Below, piece after piece: positions 29,937 through 38,625 of a stretch of DNA of 64,000 nucleotides. A program made the position numbers and the translations under genes. The notes under the pieces were generated by a model that was given only the letters and a program-made list of their open reading frames with translations, had not been told where the DNA came from and did not search any database. Source of the stretch: Cryobacterium breve (GTDB lineage Bacteria; Actinomycetota; Actinomycetes; Actinomycetales; Microbacteriaceae). Location: contig NZ_SOGJ01000011.1 in assembly GCF_004402375.1 (NCBI RefSeq), positions 124,001-188,000 on the forward strand, in the 5' to 3' direction. Every line of letters begins with the position of its first letter. Positions within the stretch are counted from its first letter, which is position 1.

Positions 29937-31205
29937 CTAGCGTTGGCGTACCCAGCCGGTCTCCTTCTCTCGCACCACCCCCTCGAGGTCGAGGGCACCG
30001 AGCGACCCCTGCACGGCCCCGACCGAAAGGCCGGCCCGGCGGGCAATGTCGGGCACGGTGCGCGCTGCCCGCGTGCTCAGTGCATCGAACACGCGCACCT
30101 GGTCACTCGTGCGGGCGCCGAAACCCGCCGTCTCGCCGTCGGTGCCCGGCAGATCGAGGGTGAGGCTCAGCATCCGTTCGCCCACGAGTTCGGCCATCTC
30201 CTCGGCCGTGGTCACGCACATGGCGGCGTACTCGCGGATCAGCCGGTGGCAGCCGGCTGAGGTGGGCGAGGTGACCGGTCCCGGCACGGCGCCCAGAGGG
30301 CGCCCGAGGGCCGCCGCATGCCCGGCAGTGTTGAGCGAACCGGAGCGCCAGCCGGCCTCGAGCACGACGGTCGCCGCACTCGAGGCTGCGATCAGCCGGT
30401 TGCGTTGCAGAAACCTCCACTTGGTGGGAGCGGCCCCGCACGGCAATTCGGACACGATGGCTCCGACGGTTGCGATGCGGCTCAGCAAAGCGTCATGGCC
30501 GCTGGGATAATAGCGGTCCACTCCCCCGGCAAGGAACGCCACGGTCAGTCCTGAGCTGGCCAGCGCCGCCCGGTGCGCCATCCCGTCGATGCCGTAGGCG
30601 GCCCCGGAGACGATCAGGAAGCCACGGTCGACGAGCCCCGCGGAGGCCTCCATGGCCACGTGCTCGCCGTAGCCGGTAGCAGCGCGTGCGCCGACCAGGG
30701 CGATCGAGTTGGAAAGCGCGCTCAGAGCCGTCGGGACGCCCCTCCACCAGAGCGCGATCGGCGCGTGCAACCCGAGATCATCGACGCCCGCAGGCCAGCA
30801 CGGGTCGGTGGGCACCAGTAGACCGGCGGATATACGGGCCGCCTGTTGCAGGGACCGGATCACCTCGGCCGAGGACAGCCGGGGCCGCCAACGCTGCAGT
30901 CCCTGCTCGAGCAGGGCCGGGAGGTCGTCGGTCAACGGCACCCCCGTGGCGGCCACGGCATGCGCGAGCCGGGTGCCCGACCAGACATCGAGCACTGCGG
31001 TCAGCGCCGGCCCGGCCCCCAGCCCCTGTAACAACAGGCCGGCGGCGGCGTCCCCCGGCTCTGCGATACCGGTCCACGCCGCGCGCGCGAACAGGTCGGC
31101 GGCGGACGCGGCATCCGCGGCATTTGTCGACGCAGTCCCGATGGATGCCCGCACGCGCCCGGTCAACTCGACAACCGTGGATTCCTCCAGCCCGAATAGC
31201 GTCAT
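29937..31205 (-). CDS. dprA: DNA-processing protein DprA/Smf
   Basis: Loads RecA onto incoming single-stranded DNA in transformation. The 422-residue protein has an N-terminal helical region, the Rossmann-like DprA core (VGARAATGYGEHVA, SGAAYGIDGMAHRAAL, GGVDRYYPSGHDALL, FLQRNRLIAASSAATVVLEAGWRSGSLNTA) and a C-terminal winged helix (DQVRVFDALSTRAARTVPDIARRAGL). ATG at 31205 overlaps the comM stop (ATGA); the longer upstream frame is a shadow of comM. Confidence 0.95.
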   Translation of the reverse strand: MTLFGLEESTVVELTGRVRASIGTASTNAADAASAADLFARAAWTGIAEPGDAAAGLLLQGLGAGPALTAVLDVWSGTRLAHAVAATGVPLTDDLPALLEQGLQRWRPRLSSAEVIRSLQQAARISAGLLVPTDPCWPAGVDDLGLHAPIALWWRGVPTALSALSNSIALVGARAATGYGEHVAMEASAGLVDRGFLIVSGAAYGIDGMAHRAALASSGLTVAFLAGGVDRYYPSGHDALLSRIATVGAIVSELPCGAAPTKWRFLQRNRLIAASSAATVVLEAGWRSGSLNTAGHAAALGRPLGAVPGPVTSPTSAGCHRLIREYAAMCVTTAEEMAELVGERMLSLTLDLPGTDGETAGFGARTSDQVRVFDALSTRAARTVPDIARRAGLSVGAVQGSLGALDLEGVVREKETGWVRQR

Positions 31206-32737
31206 GATGTCATTCCTTTCCGCAGGTAGAGGGCCTGCCCTACCTGCTCGATGCCCGGCCGGGTGACGCCGTCGAGGTCGGCGATAGACCAAGCCACGCG
31301 GAGCACGCGATCGTAGCCGCGCATGGTGATGCCACCGCGTTCGAGCGCGCGATCGAGGGTGGCCGTGGCCGCGCCGCCGAGACGGGCCTGAGGGCCGCGC
31401 AGCCAGGGCCCTGGCACATCGGAGTTCAACGTCCACGGGGTTCCGGCGAGGCGTTCAGCGGCGGCGGACCGGGCCTCCACCACCCGTTCCCGGGCGACGG
31501 CGCTCGTCTGTCGAGGTGCCTCGGCGGCGAGACGCAACTGGGCCGCGGTGATGCGCTGCACCTTCAGCTGGATATCGATGCGGTCGAGCAACGGGCCGGA
31601 GATGCGAGCAAGGTACCGCCGCCTGGAGCTCGGCGGGCAGGTGCAGTCCAGGTCGGGTGCGCCGTACTGACCGCAGGGGCACGGGTTGGCCGCCATCACA
31701 AGCTGGAATCGGGCGGGGAAGTGGGAAACCGCGTTGGCGCGGTGGATGCTGATCACCCCCGATTCCAAGGGTTGCCGGAGCGCGTCGAGCACCGCCGAAG
31801 CGAATTCAGGAGCTTCATCGAGAAAGAGCACGCCGTGCGAAGCCCGGGCTGCGGCCCCCGGCCTGATCTGCCCACTGCCGCCGCCGACCATGGCCGCCGC
31901 CGTGGCCGTGTGGTGCGGAGCCTCGAGCGGCGGCCGGGTGATCAGCGTGCGCCCGACGGCGCGCCCGCTGAGCGAGCACATGGAGCTGACCTCGAGGGAA
32001 GCCTCGGGGTCGAGGTCCGGTAACAGCCCCGGCAGCCTGGCGGCCAGCATGGTCTTGCCTGCTCCGGGCGGCCCGACCATAAACACATGGTGACCGCCGG
32101 CGGCCGCGATCTGCAGGGCCAGGATGGCGTCATCGTTGCCGATGATATCGGCCAGATCCGGTTCGACCGCCTCCGAGGTCGCATCGCCGGGTGCACAGAT
32201 GGTGTCGACAGGCACGGGTTCGAGTTCGGCGCCGTGCCAGATGGCGGCGTCACGGAGGGAGGCGACGCCGATCACGCGCACACCCGGCACGAGCGATGCC
32301 TCCTCCACATTGCCGGCCGGGACCATGACAGTGTCGTGCCCGAGCCGGGACGCCGCGATCACCGCCGGCAGCATGCCCGGCGTCGGCCGTAGCCGCCCGT
32401 CGAGGGCCAGCTCGCCGATGTGCACCACCCGGCCTACGGAGGCCGCCGAAACCACCTGGTCGGCCCCGAGGCAGGCCAGCGCGATGGCCAGGTCGAAGCC
32501 CGATCCGTGTTTGGGCAACGATGCCGGGGACAGGTTGATTGTGAGCTTGTTGCGGGTGAGCGGGCAGCCCGAGTTCTTCGCAGCCGCACGCACCCGTTCC
32601 GTCGCCTCTGACAGAGCCGCATCGGGCAGCCCGATCAGGATGATGCCCGGCAGCTGGCCGGAGATGTCTGCCTCCACCTCCACCAACGCCCCGGTCAGCC
32701 CGACCAAAGCCACCGCATGCGTGCGCGCGAGCCCCAT
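31202..32737 (-). CDS. comM: Mg-chelatase-like AAA+ protein ComM/YifB
   Basis: A helicase-related AAA+ ATPase that in Haemophilus and Vibrio aids branch migration during transformation. The 511-residue protein has an N-terminal Lon-like domain (IILIGLPDAALSEATERVRAAAKNSG), Walker A GPPGAGKTML, Walker B LFLDEAPEF, a zinc-finger-like set of cysteines (NPCPCGQYG... DCTCPPSSRRRY) and the sensor region LLDRIDIQL. It shares one base with yraN upstream (TGATG) and four with dprA downstream, giving a tightly coupled DNA-uptake operon. Confidence 0.95.
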   Translation of the reverse strand: MGLARTHAVALVGLTGALVEVEADISGQLPGIILIGLPDAALSEATERVRAAAKNSGCPLTRNKLTINLSPASLPKHGSGFDLAIALACLGADQVVSAASVGRVVHIGELALDGRLRPTPGMLPAVIAASRLGHDTVMVPAGNVEEASLVPGVRVIGVASLRDAAIWHGAELEPVPVDTICAPGDATSEAVEPDLADIIGNDDAILALQIAAAGGHHVFMVGPPGAGKTMLAARLPGLLPDLDPEASLEVSSMCSLSGRAVGRTLITRPPLEAPHHTATAAAMVGGGSGQIRPGAAARASHGVLFLDEAPEFASAVLDALRQPLESGVISIHRANAVSHFPARFQLVMAANPCPCGQYGAPDLDCTCPPSSRRRYLARISGPLLDRIDIQLKVQRITAAQLRLAAEAPRQTSAVARERVVEARSAAAERLAGTPWTLNSDVPGPWLRGPQARLGGAATATLDRALERGGITMRGYDRVLRVAWSIADLDGVTRPGIEQVGQALYLRKGMTS

Positions 32738-33093
32738 CAGAACACCCCCGTCAGGTGCTCGATCACGGGCTCGGTGCCGGGACGGATGATCACGGCGATA
32801 GCGTCGACGCGGATGCGGGCGGGCCGGGCATCCGCCTGCTCGCACCAGGCCGCCGCGAGGCGACGCAGCCGAGCGAGCTTGGTGACCGTGATTGCCTCGA
32901 ACGGATGCCCGTAACGCGTTCCCGACCGTGTCTTCACCTCGACGAAGACGACCTCTCCCCCGACCTCGGCGATCAGGTCGATCTCACCCTGCGTGCACCG
33001 CCAGTTGCGCTCCACCACCCGGTAGCCGGCTGCGGCGAGAAAGACCGCGGCGCACTCCTCGCCCTGCCTGCCCAGTTCGTCTTTGCGTGCCAC
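32737..33093 (-). CDS. yraN: UPF0102 endonuclease-like protein YraN
   Basis: A 118-residue protein with a restriction-endonuclease-like fold: GRQGEECAAVFL, WRCTQGEIDLIAE and VVFVEVKTRSG carry the E, D and ExK residues typical of that fold. Its function is not settled, but it is nearly always beside comM and dprA. The GTG at 33093 is chosen since GGAGG lies 5 nt before it and protein similarity starts there; the longer frame to 33219 adds unrelated residues. Confidence 0.9.
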   Translation of the reverse strand: MARKDELGRQGEECAAVFLAAAGYRVVERNWRCTQGEIDLIAEVGGEVVFVEVKTRSGTRYGHPFEAITVTKLARLRRLAAAWCEQADARPARIRVDAIAVIIRPGTEPVIEHLTGVF

Positions 33094-33221
33094 GAGCACC
33101 TCCGCCCCCAGCGTGGCGGGCAGCCATTCCCCGCACTCGCGGGGCCGGAAAGCTGTGCGCTCGCCTGAACGGCCCTCCTTGGGGAGGACCGGCCCCAGCC
33201 TGGAATTCAGCGACTCCATCC

Positions 33222-33323
33222 CGAACGGATTCGACGGAGATTTTGCCGGAATCGGGCGATAATCCGCCGAAATGGCGGTTCTGACCGCAAATCTCCGTCG
33301 AATTGGTTCGACGCCGATTCCGG
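33222..33323. repeat. Interleaved inverted repeats (candidate structured element)
   Basis: Arm A (33222-33246) pairs with A' (33287-33310) around the 14-bp core TTCGACGGAGATTT. Arm B (33246-33255, CCGGAATCGG) pairs with B' (33314-33323). The order A-B-A'-B' cannot form a simple nested hairpin. Inside lie two overlapping hairpins that exclude each other: CCGCC/GGCGG (33264-33278) and GCGGT/ACCGC (33275-33288). The element occupies most of the gap between the SGNH hydrolase stop and yraN and matches no terminator or riboswitch class known to me. Confidence 0.75.
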
Positions 33324-33336
33324 TGCCCCACCTCCG

Positions 33337-34038
33337 CTACAACGTGAGGGCGGCCAGCTCTGCGTCCATCCGCGACGCGAAGGCGGCGTTGCCTGCGTCG
33401 TTGGGGTGCAGTCCGTCATCGGCCATCCATTCGGGGTGCCCGTCGAGCCAGTGCGAGGCTCCGGCGATGTAGTCGGCATCGACGGCGAGCGCGGCCGCCC
33501 GCACCCAGCCGATGATCTGCTCCACGGATTCCGGTCGCTCGTCGGTATACCAGAACGGCTCCAGGACGACTATGCGCGCCTCCGGCAGGGCCGCCCGGAT
33601 CCGCTCGAAGTCACGCATGATCGCGACCTCGATCTCGTCAGCACGGGCCGGCATCGAGAAGTTGTCGTTGAGTCCCATGGTGCAGATCACGATGTCCGGC
33701 CCGGCGGCGATCACCTGGTCGACGATGTCGTCACCCATCCTGCGGTTGTTCACGAAGCCGAGGCCGTCACGGCTCGGGTTGACCTCGGTCCACCCGCGCT
33801 CGGACGAGACGATGGTCGACCAACGTCGGTCCGGCGCCGACGTCCCCGTGCCGCGCGTGTAGGAGTCTCCGTAGAAGGCCACCACGGTCTCACCGGGGGC
33901 GCGGTTCGCGGTGTCGGGATCGGCCTCGCCCGACCCGCGGCTCAGGTTGCCGCCGGCGACGACCAGGGCGACGATCGCCGCCACCGCCAGCATCACGGCC
34001 GCGGCGATCCAGAGGGCAGGGTGTCGAGGGAAGGTCAT
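33337..34038 (-). CDS. Membrane-anchored SGNH/GDSL hydrolase
   Basis: A 233-residue esterase-like protein outside the membrane. A membrane anchor lies at residues 9-30 (WIAAAVMLAVAAIVALVVAGG). The catalytic blocks are YGDSYTRGTG (Ser), GLNDNF (block III Asn) and DGLHPNDAG (Asp/His). It may act on acylated surface polymers, which is a guess. ATG at 34038 begins the n-region of the anchor; upstream frame sequence has no family match. Confidence 0.87.
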   Translation of the reverse strand: MTFPRHPALWIAAAVMLAVAAIVALVVAGGNLSRGSGEADPDTANRAPGETVVAFYGDSYTRGTGTSAPDRRWSTIVSSERGWTEVNPSRDGLGFVNNRRMGDDIVDQVIAAGPDIVICTMGLNDNFSMPARADEIEVAIMRDFERIRAALPEARIVVLEPFWYTDERPESVEQIIGWVRAAALAVDADYIAGASHWLDGHPEWMADDGLHPNDAGNAAFASRMDAELAALTL

Positions 34039-34096
34039 GACACTGATTCGGAGCAGCACACCACACGGGTTGGTCGCCCGCGCCGGCCCGTCATGA

Positions 34097-35254
34097 TCAG
34101 CGCACGAACAGGGGGACCGAAGCACCGGATGCCGCTTGCCCGGCGGCCGCGAACGCAGCATCCGTCTCCCGCAGCACGCGCAGCACGTTGGCGCCGGCAA
34201 GCGCGGCAAGGTCCGCGGCCGGCCAGCCGCGCCGGGCCAGCTCGCCCAGCAGTGCGGGGTAACCGTCGACGCCCTCGAGGCCGACGGGAAACTCGTCGGT
34301 GCCGTCGAAGTCGCCTCCGAGGCCGATGTGGGCCACCCCGGCGACGCGGCGGGCGTGCTCGACGTGGTCGGCGACATCCGACAGCGTCACGACGGGCGCG
34401 GGCGCGGCCTGGTCGCCCTCGAACCAGACGGAATGACCCGCGGACAAGAACTGGGGCACAAAAGTGAGCATGATCACGCCGCCGTTGGCCGCCAGGCGCC
34501 GCAGCACATCGTCGGGCACGTTGCGCGGGTGGTCGCTGAGGGCCAGGCAGCAGCTATGGCTGAAGATGACGGGCGAGTCGGTGGTATCGAGCGCCGCGTG
34601 CGCCGTGGCCGGGGACACGTGGGAGAGGTCGACGAGCATGCCCAGCCGGTTCAGTTCGCGCACGTAGTCGCGGCCCCGTGCCGCGAGGCCGCCGTGCACG
34701 GGTTCGTCCGTGCCCGAATCGGCCCAGCTCGTGTTGTGCACATGCGTGAGGGTGAGGTAGCGCACGCCGAGCCGGGCGAACATGCGCAGCACGGCCGGGG
34801 AATCGTTGAGGCTGTGCCCACCCTCTGCGCCGAGTAGGGAGGCGATGCGCCCGGCGGCCCGGGCGGCCTCCACATCGGCGGCGCTCAGCGCAATGCCGAA
34901 GTCGTCGGGGTAGCGCGCGGCGAGGCGGTAGACCCAGTCGATCTGCTCGAGCGTGCCCTGCACGGCGTCGGCGCCGGCGTGGTCGTCGCTGACGTAGACC
35001 GACCAGAACTGGGCCCCGACCCGCCCGGCGCGGAGCCGCTCGATATCGGTGTCGGTAGCCAGCCCGTGCTCGAGTCCCTCCACGGAGTAGTCCCGGCTCT
35101 GGCGGCACTCCCACGCCCAGTCGTTGTGTCCGTCGATCAGCGGGGCCAGCGCGAGGGCCTGTTCCACCACGACGGATGCCCGGGCAAATTCGGCGGCAGA
35201 CGCTGCGGCGGATGCCGCGGCCGACGCGGGCCCGGAGGGAACTGGTGTGCTCAT
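34097..35254 (-). CDS. Membrane dipeptidase (peptidase family M19)
   Basis: A zinc dipeptidase of 385 residues. Metal-binding and core motifs are LIDGHNDWAWE, LGAEGGHSL, LTHVHNTSW, LVDLSHVSP, VIFSHSCC and HIGLGGDFDG. The N-terminus is an Ala/Ser-rich stretch without a clear signal peptide, so it is probably cytoplasmic. It stands alone, 58 bp upstream of the SGNH hydrolase gene on the same strand. Confidence 0.93.
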   Translation of the reverse strand: MSTPVPSGPASAAASAAASAAEFARASVVVEQALALAPLIDGHNDWAWECRQSRDYSVEGLEHGLATDTDIERLRAGRVGAQFWSVYVSDDHAGADAVQGTLEQIDWVYRLAARYPDDFGIALSAADVEAARAAGRIASLLGAEGGHSLNDSPAVLRMFARLGVRYLTLTHVHNTSWADSGTDEPVHGGLAARGRDYVRELNRLGMLVDLSHVSPATAHAALDTTDSPVIFSHSCCLALSDHPRNVPDDVLRRLAANGGVIMLTFVPQFLSAGHSVWFEGDQAAPAPVVTLSDVADHVEHARRVAGVAHIGLGGDFDGTDEFPVGLEGVDGYPALLGELARRGWPAADLAALAGANVLRVLRETDAAFAAAGQAASGASVPLFVR

Positions 35255-35383
35255 GACACCACGCTAGTGCCGGCCGGCACGGCGGGGAATGGAAGCAACC
35301 TACAGTTGTACCGGCCCGGTCGGGGGGTTCGGCATGCCCCCGTTGGCCGAAAACAGACAGCCTGAACCAGATAGGACCCTCTC

Positions 35384-36196
35384 ATGATGGGTGCGCACCA
35401 TGCCATGACCGGCGCCGCCGCCTGGGTCGCCGTGACGGCGACCGCCGGGCACGGCCTCGGCCTCTTCCCCGTGACCCCGGTGGGCACGATCGCTGGCGCT
35501 CTGCTCTGCGCCGGAGCGGCACTCCTGGCCGACGCCGACCACAACTCGGCTACCATCTCCCAGTCCGTGCCGGTGCTCGGCCGGCTGGTCACCACCGGCA
35601 TCTCCCGGGCCTCCGGCGGGCACCGGCACGGCCTGCACAGCCTTCTCGGCCTCTTCTCGGCCTGGCTGCTCGCCACCGTGATCGGGCGCGTGCTCTGGGA
35701 ACCGGTCTGGGTGACGGAGCCGCTGCGCGTGGGCCCGGCCCTGCTGAGCGCCGCCGCGATCGCGTTCGCCGCGAAGGCGCTGGGCCTGTCGAACAAGTCG
35801 TGGGGTGTGGCCTGGCTGATCGGCTTTTCCGTGGCGGCCTTCATCGCCGTCTTCGCCCCCGAGCAGCAGTCGTGGTTCGTGGTCTGCTTCACGTTGGGCT
35901 ACGGCGTTCATCTGCTCGGCGACCTGCTCACCACGGGCGGGCTGCCCCTGCTCTGGCCCTGGATTCCCAAGCCGCCCCGATGGTGGCGGAAAGTGCCGGT
36001 TCTCGACAACGTGTGGTCGTCGGGCGGATACCTGGCCGTGCCGCTGCTCGGCAACGCCGGTTCGCTCCGGGAATGGCTCCTGCTCATCCCGGTCACCGTC
36101 TACGTGGGCTACGGCATACTGTTCGCCCTGCTGGAGACCTGGCACGTGAACCTGGAGTCGGTGCTCATGGATATCGCGGCCGCGCTGCCGCTGTAG
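35384..36196 (+). CDS. YdjM-like membrane metal-dependent hydrolase (DUF457 family)
   Basis: A 270-residue integral membrane protein. The N-terminal HHAMTGAAAW, the LLADADHN and HRHGLHS motifs and the later VHLLGDLLTTGG supply the His/Asp set typical of the YdjM/DUF457 family, between about six hydrophobic helices. The reaction is unknown; E. coli YdjM is LexA-regulated and hydrolase activity is predicted only. The gene is isolated between divergent and convergent neighbours. Confidence 0.83.
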   Translation: MMGAHHAMTGAAAWVAVTATAGHGLGLFPVTPVGTIAGALLCAGAALLADADHNSATISQSVPVLGRLVTTGISRASGGHRHGLHSLLGLFSAWLLATVIGRVLWEPVWVTEPLRVGPALLSAAAIAFAAKALGLSNKSWGVAWLIGFSVAAFIAVFAPEQQSWFVVCFTLGYGVHLLGDLLTTGGLPLLWPWIPKPPRWWRKVPVLDNVWSSGGYLAVPLLGNAGSLREWLLLIPVTVYVGYGILFALLETWHVNLESVLMDIAAALPL

Positions 36197-36259
36197 CGCC
36201 GGCGTGGTCCGCTCCCGTCATCCGTCCCCCGACGCGCGGGCACCTCGTAGGCTGGGGGC

Positions 36260-36706
36260 ATGGGACTGCGCAATCGACTGACGGATCTGCAGATGAAGAC
36301 GATGAGCGTGCTGCACCGCGCAGTGTTGACGGCCTCCGGCGGACGTCTGCTCGCCTCGTTCGGGTCGATGCCGGCGGTCGAGCTGCACACGATCGGGCGA
36401 TCCAGCGGCAAGCGTCGCACGACCATGCTCACCGCCCCCGTGCACGGGAGCCGGCGCTTCGTACTCATCGCGTCGAAGGGCGGCGACGACCGGCATCCCC
36501 AGTGGTACCTCAACCTGGTCGCGAACCCCGACATCGAGTTGACCGTGCACGGCAGCACCCTGAAGCTCAGGGCGCGCACCGCCTCCCCCGAGGAAAAGGC
36601 CGAGCTCTGGCCACAGATCGTGGCCGCCTACCGTGGCTACGACGGCTACCAGCAGAAGACCGACCGGGACATCCCGGTCGTCATCTGCGAGCCCCGACCC
36701 CGCTGA
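36260..36706 (+). CDS. Deazaflavin (F420)-dependent nitroreductase-family protein (DDN-like)
   Basis: A 148-residue split-barrel protein of the DDN family, whose members use reduced F420 to reduce quinones or nitro compounds. Diagnostic motifs are LHTIGRSSGKRRTTML, FVLIASKGGDDRHPQWYLNLVANPDIEL and the C-terminal AAYRGYDGYQQKTDRDIPV. A second likely F420 enzyme is at 45819-46610, which supports F420 use by this organism. The substrate is unknown. Confidence 0.9.
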   Translation: MGLRNRLTDLQMKTMSVLHRAVLTASGGRLLASFGSMPAVELHTIGRSSGKRRTTMLTAPVHGSRRFVLIASKGGDDRHPQWYLNLVANPDIELTVHGSTLKLRARTASPEEKAELWPQIVAAYRGYDGYQQKTDRDIPVVICEPRPR

Positions 36707-36746
36707 CCCGTAGCCCTCTGATCCGACTTGGCCAGCGGGGCGGTGA

Positions 36747-38216
36747 TCAGACCAGGACAGCGGATGCGCTGTGCACCCTCGGGAACACCGGCGGGTGCAC
36801 GCCCGCCATCTCCTCCAGCACCCGGATGACCTGGCAGCTGTAGCCGTATTCGTTGTCGTACCAGACGTACAGCACGGCCTTGTTGTCGGTGCAGATGGTG
36901 GCGAGGCCGTCGACGATGCCGGCCCGCTTGGAACCCAGGAAGTCGCTGGAAACCACGTCGGGCGAGTCGATGTAGTCGATCTGCTTGTGCAGCTCGGAGT
37001 GCAGCGACATGGTGCGCAGGTACGTGTTGAGCTCGTCCCTGGTGGTGCCCCGCTCGAGGGTGAGGTTGAGAATTGCCATGGACACGTCGGGCGTGGGCAC
37101 CCGGATGGCGTTGCCGGTGAGCTTGCCGGCCAGCTCGGGCAGGGCCTTGGCCACCGCTTTCGCGGCCCCTGTCTCGGTCAGCACCATATTCAGGGCGGCG
37201 CTGCGCCCGCGACGGTCGCCCGAGTGGAAGTTGTCGATCAGGTTTTGGTCGTTGGTGAACGAGTGCACCGTCTCCACATGGCCGTCCCGAATGCCGAACC
37301 GGTCGTTCACGGCCTTGAGCACGGGCGTGATTGCGTTGGTGGTGCAAGACGCCGCCGTGACGATGGTGTCGTCAGCGGTGATGGCGTCGTGGTTGATGCC
37401 GTGCACGATGTTCTTCAGCGCACCCTTGCCCGGTGCGGTGAGCAGCACCCGGGCGACACCCGGGCAGGCCAGATGCTGGCTAAGGCCTCCGGCGTCGCGC
37501 CAGCGTCCCGTGTTGTCCACCACGACCGCGTCGTGGATTCCGTACCGGGTGTAGTCGACGGTGGCCGGGTCGCTGGAATAGATGACCTGGATCAGCGTGC
37601 CGTTGGCGAGGATCGTGTTGCCCACCGGGTCAACGGTGATGGTGCCCTCGAAGGGACCGTGCACCGAATCGCGGCGCAGTAGGCTGGCCCGCTTGACGAG
37701 GTCGTTGTCGGAGCCGCGGCGCACCACGATAGCCCGCAGACGCAGGCCCTGGCCGCCTCCGGCATGATCGATCAGGATGCGCGCCACGAGACGGCCGATC
37801 CGACCGAAACCGTAGAGAACGACATCCGTGCCGGCACTGTCGACGTCATCCTGGCGGTCGACGACGTCCGCGAGTTCGGTGCGGAGGAACTCCTCGAGGC
37901 TTCGCCCGGAACCCTCCAGCTTGTACGCCATGGCGAGTCGCCCCAGGTCGATCGAGGCCGTGCCGAGCCGCAGCGTGCTGAGCATCTGCAGCAGCGGCAG
38001 AGTCTTCTCGAGGGGCAGTTCGACGTCGTCGATATGCCGTGCGAAGCGGTGCGCCTTGAGAAGCCCGATCACCGACTGGTTGACCAGCCCCCGCCCGTGC
38101 ACGCTCGTGACAACGTGGTTCTCCCGATACAGCCGGCCGATCAGTGGAATCATCGCTTCCGCGAGTGCCTCCCGGTTGATCCACGTGGCCCTGGCGCGAT
38201 CGGATTCCTGAAGCAA
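36747..38216 (-). CDS. gap: Long-form glyceraldehyde-3-phosphate dehydrogenase (GapB type)
   Basis: Interconverts glyceraldehyde 3-phosphate and 1,3-bisphosphoglycerate. The catalytic cysteine is C291 in AASCTTNA, with YGFGRIGRLVARI as nucleotide-binding loop and WYDNEYGY near the C-terminus. At 489 residues it carries about 125 extra N-terminal residues compared with the 335-residue glycolytic enzyme, as in the gluconeogenic GapB of Corynebacterium glutamicum. A gluconeogenic role is inferred from this form. A separate glycolytic gap probably lies elsewhere. Confidence 0.93.
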   Translation of the reverse strand: MLQESDRARATWINREALAEAMIPLIGRLYRENHVVTSVHGRGLVNQSVIGLLKAHRFARHIDDVELPLEKTLPLLQMLSTLRLGTASIDLGRLAMAYKLEGSGRSLEEFLRTELADVVDRQDDVDSAGTDVVLYGFGRIGRLVARILIDHAGGGQGLRLRAIVVRRGSDNDLVKRASLLRRDSVHGPFEGTITVDPVGNTILANGTLIQVIYSSDPATVDYTRYGIHDAVVVDNTGRWRDAGGLSQHLACPGVARVLLTAPGKGALKNIVHGINHDAITADDTIVTAASCTTNAITPVLKAVNDRFGIRDGHVETVHSFTNDQNLIDNFHSGDRRGRSAALNMVLTETGAAKAVAKALPELAGKLTGNAIRVPTPDVSMAILNLTLERGTTRDELNTYLRTMSLHSELHKQIDYIDSPDVVSSDFLGSKRAGIVDGLATICTDNKAVLYVWYDNEYGYSCQVIRVLEEMAGVHPPVFPRVHSASAVLV

Positions 38217-38260
38217 AAGACATACCCTTCGTTCTCGACCGCATCGTTGCGCCGAGTGTG

Positions 38261-38276
38261 CAGGCCTTGCGGCCTG
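38261..38276 (-). terminator. Short hairpin downstream of the DUF2469 gene
   Basis: A perfect 6-bp stem (CAGGCC / GGCCTG) with a 4-nt loop, between the DUF2469 stop and the gap start. No U-tract follows in either direction, so it is a weak terminator or a leader structure of gap. Confidence 0.4.
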
Positions 38277-38289
38277 AGTATTCGTTGTG

Positions 38290-38613
38290 CTACTCGTCGA
38301 GCGCGAGTTCCTTCGGGAGTTCGAATTCCTTGGAGGCGAGCTCCTCGACGTTGACGTCCTTGAATGTCAGAACGCGCACAGATTTCACGAACCGGTCGGA
38401 ACGGTAGACGTCCCAGACCCAGACATCCTTCATGGTCAGTTCGAAGTAGAAGTCATGCTCCGTGTCACGGCGCACCAGTTCCACCTCGTTCGCGAGATAG
38501 AAGCGTCGCTCGGTCTCGACGACGTACTGGAACTGCCCCACAACGTCTCGGTACTCGCGGTACAGGGCCAGCTCGACCTCGCGGTCGTAGTCCTCGAACT
38601 CTTCTTCTTCCAT
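38290..38613 (-). CDS. DUF2469 protein (Rv2901c-like)
   Basis: A 107-residue acidic protein conserved in actinobacteria directly downstream of rnhB. MEEEEFEDYDREVELALYREYRDVV at the N-terminus and DVWVWDVYRSDRFVKSVRVLTFKDVNVEEL are typical. Function unknown. It begins 12 bp after rnhB and ends the lepB-rnhB series. Confidence 0.9.
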   Translation of the reverse strand: MEEEEFEDYDREVELALYREYRDVVGQFQYVVETERRFYLANEVELVRRDTEHDFYFELTMKDVWVWDVYRSDRFVKSVRVLTFKDVNVEELASKEFELPKELALDE

Positions 38614-38625
38614 GGTTCCTCAATC

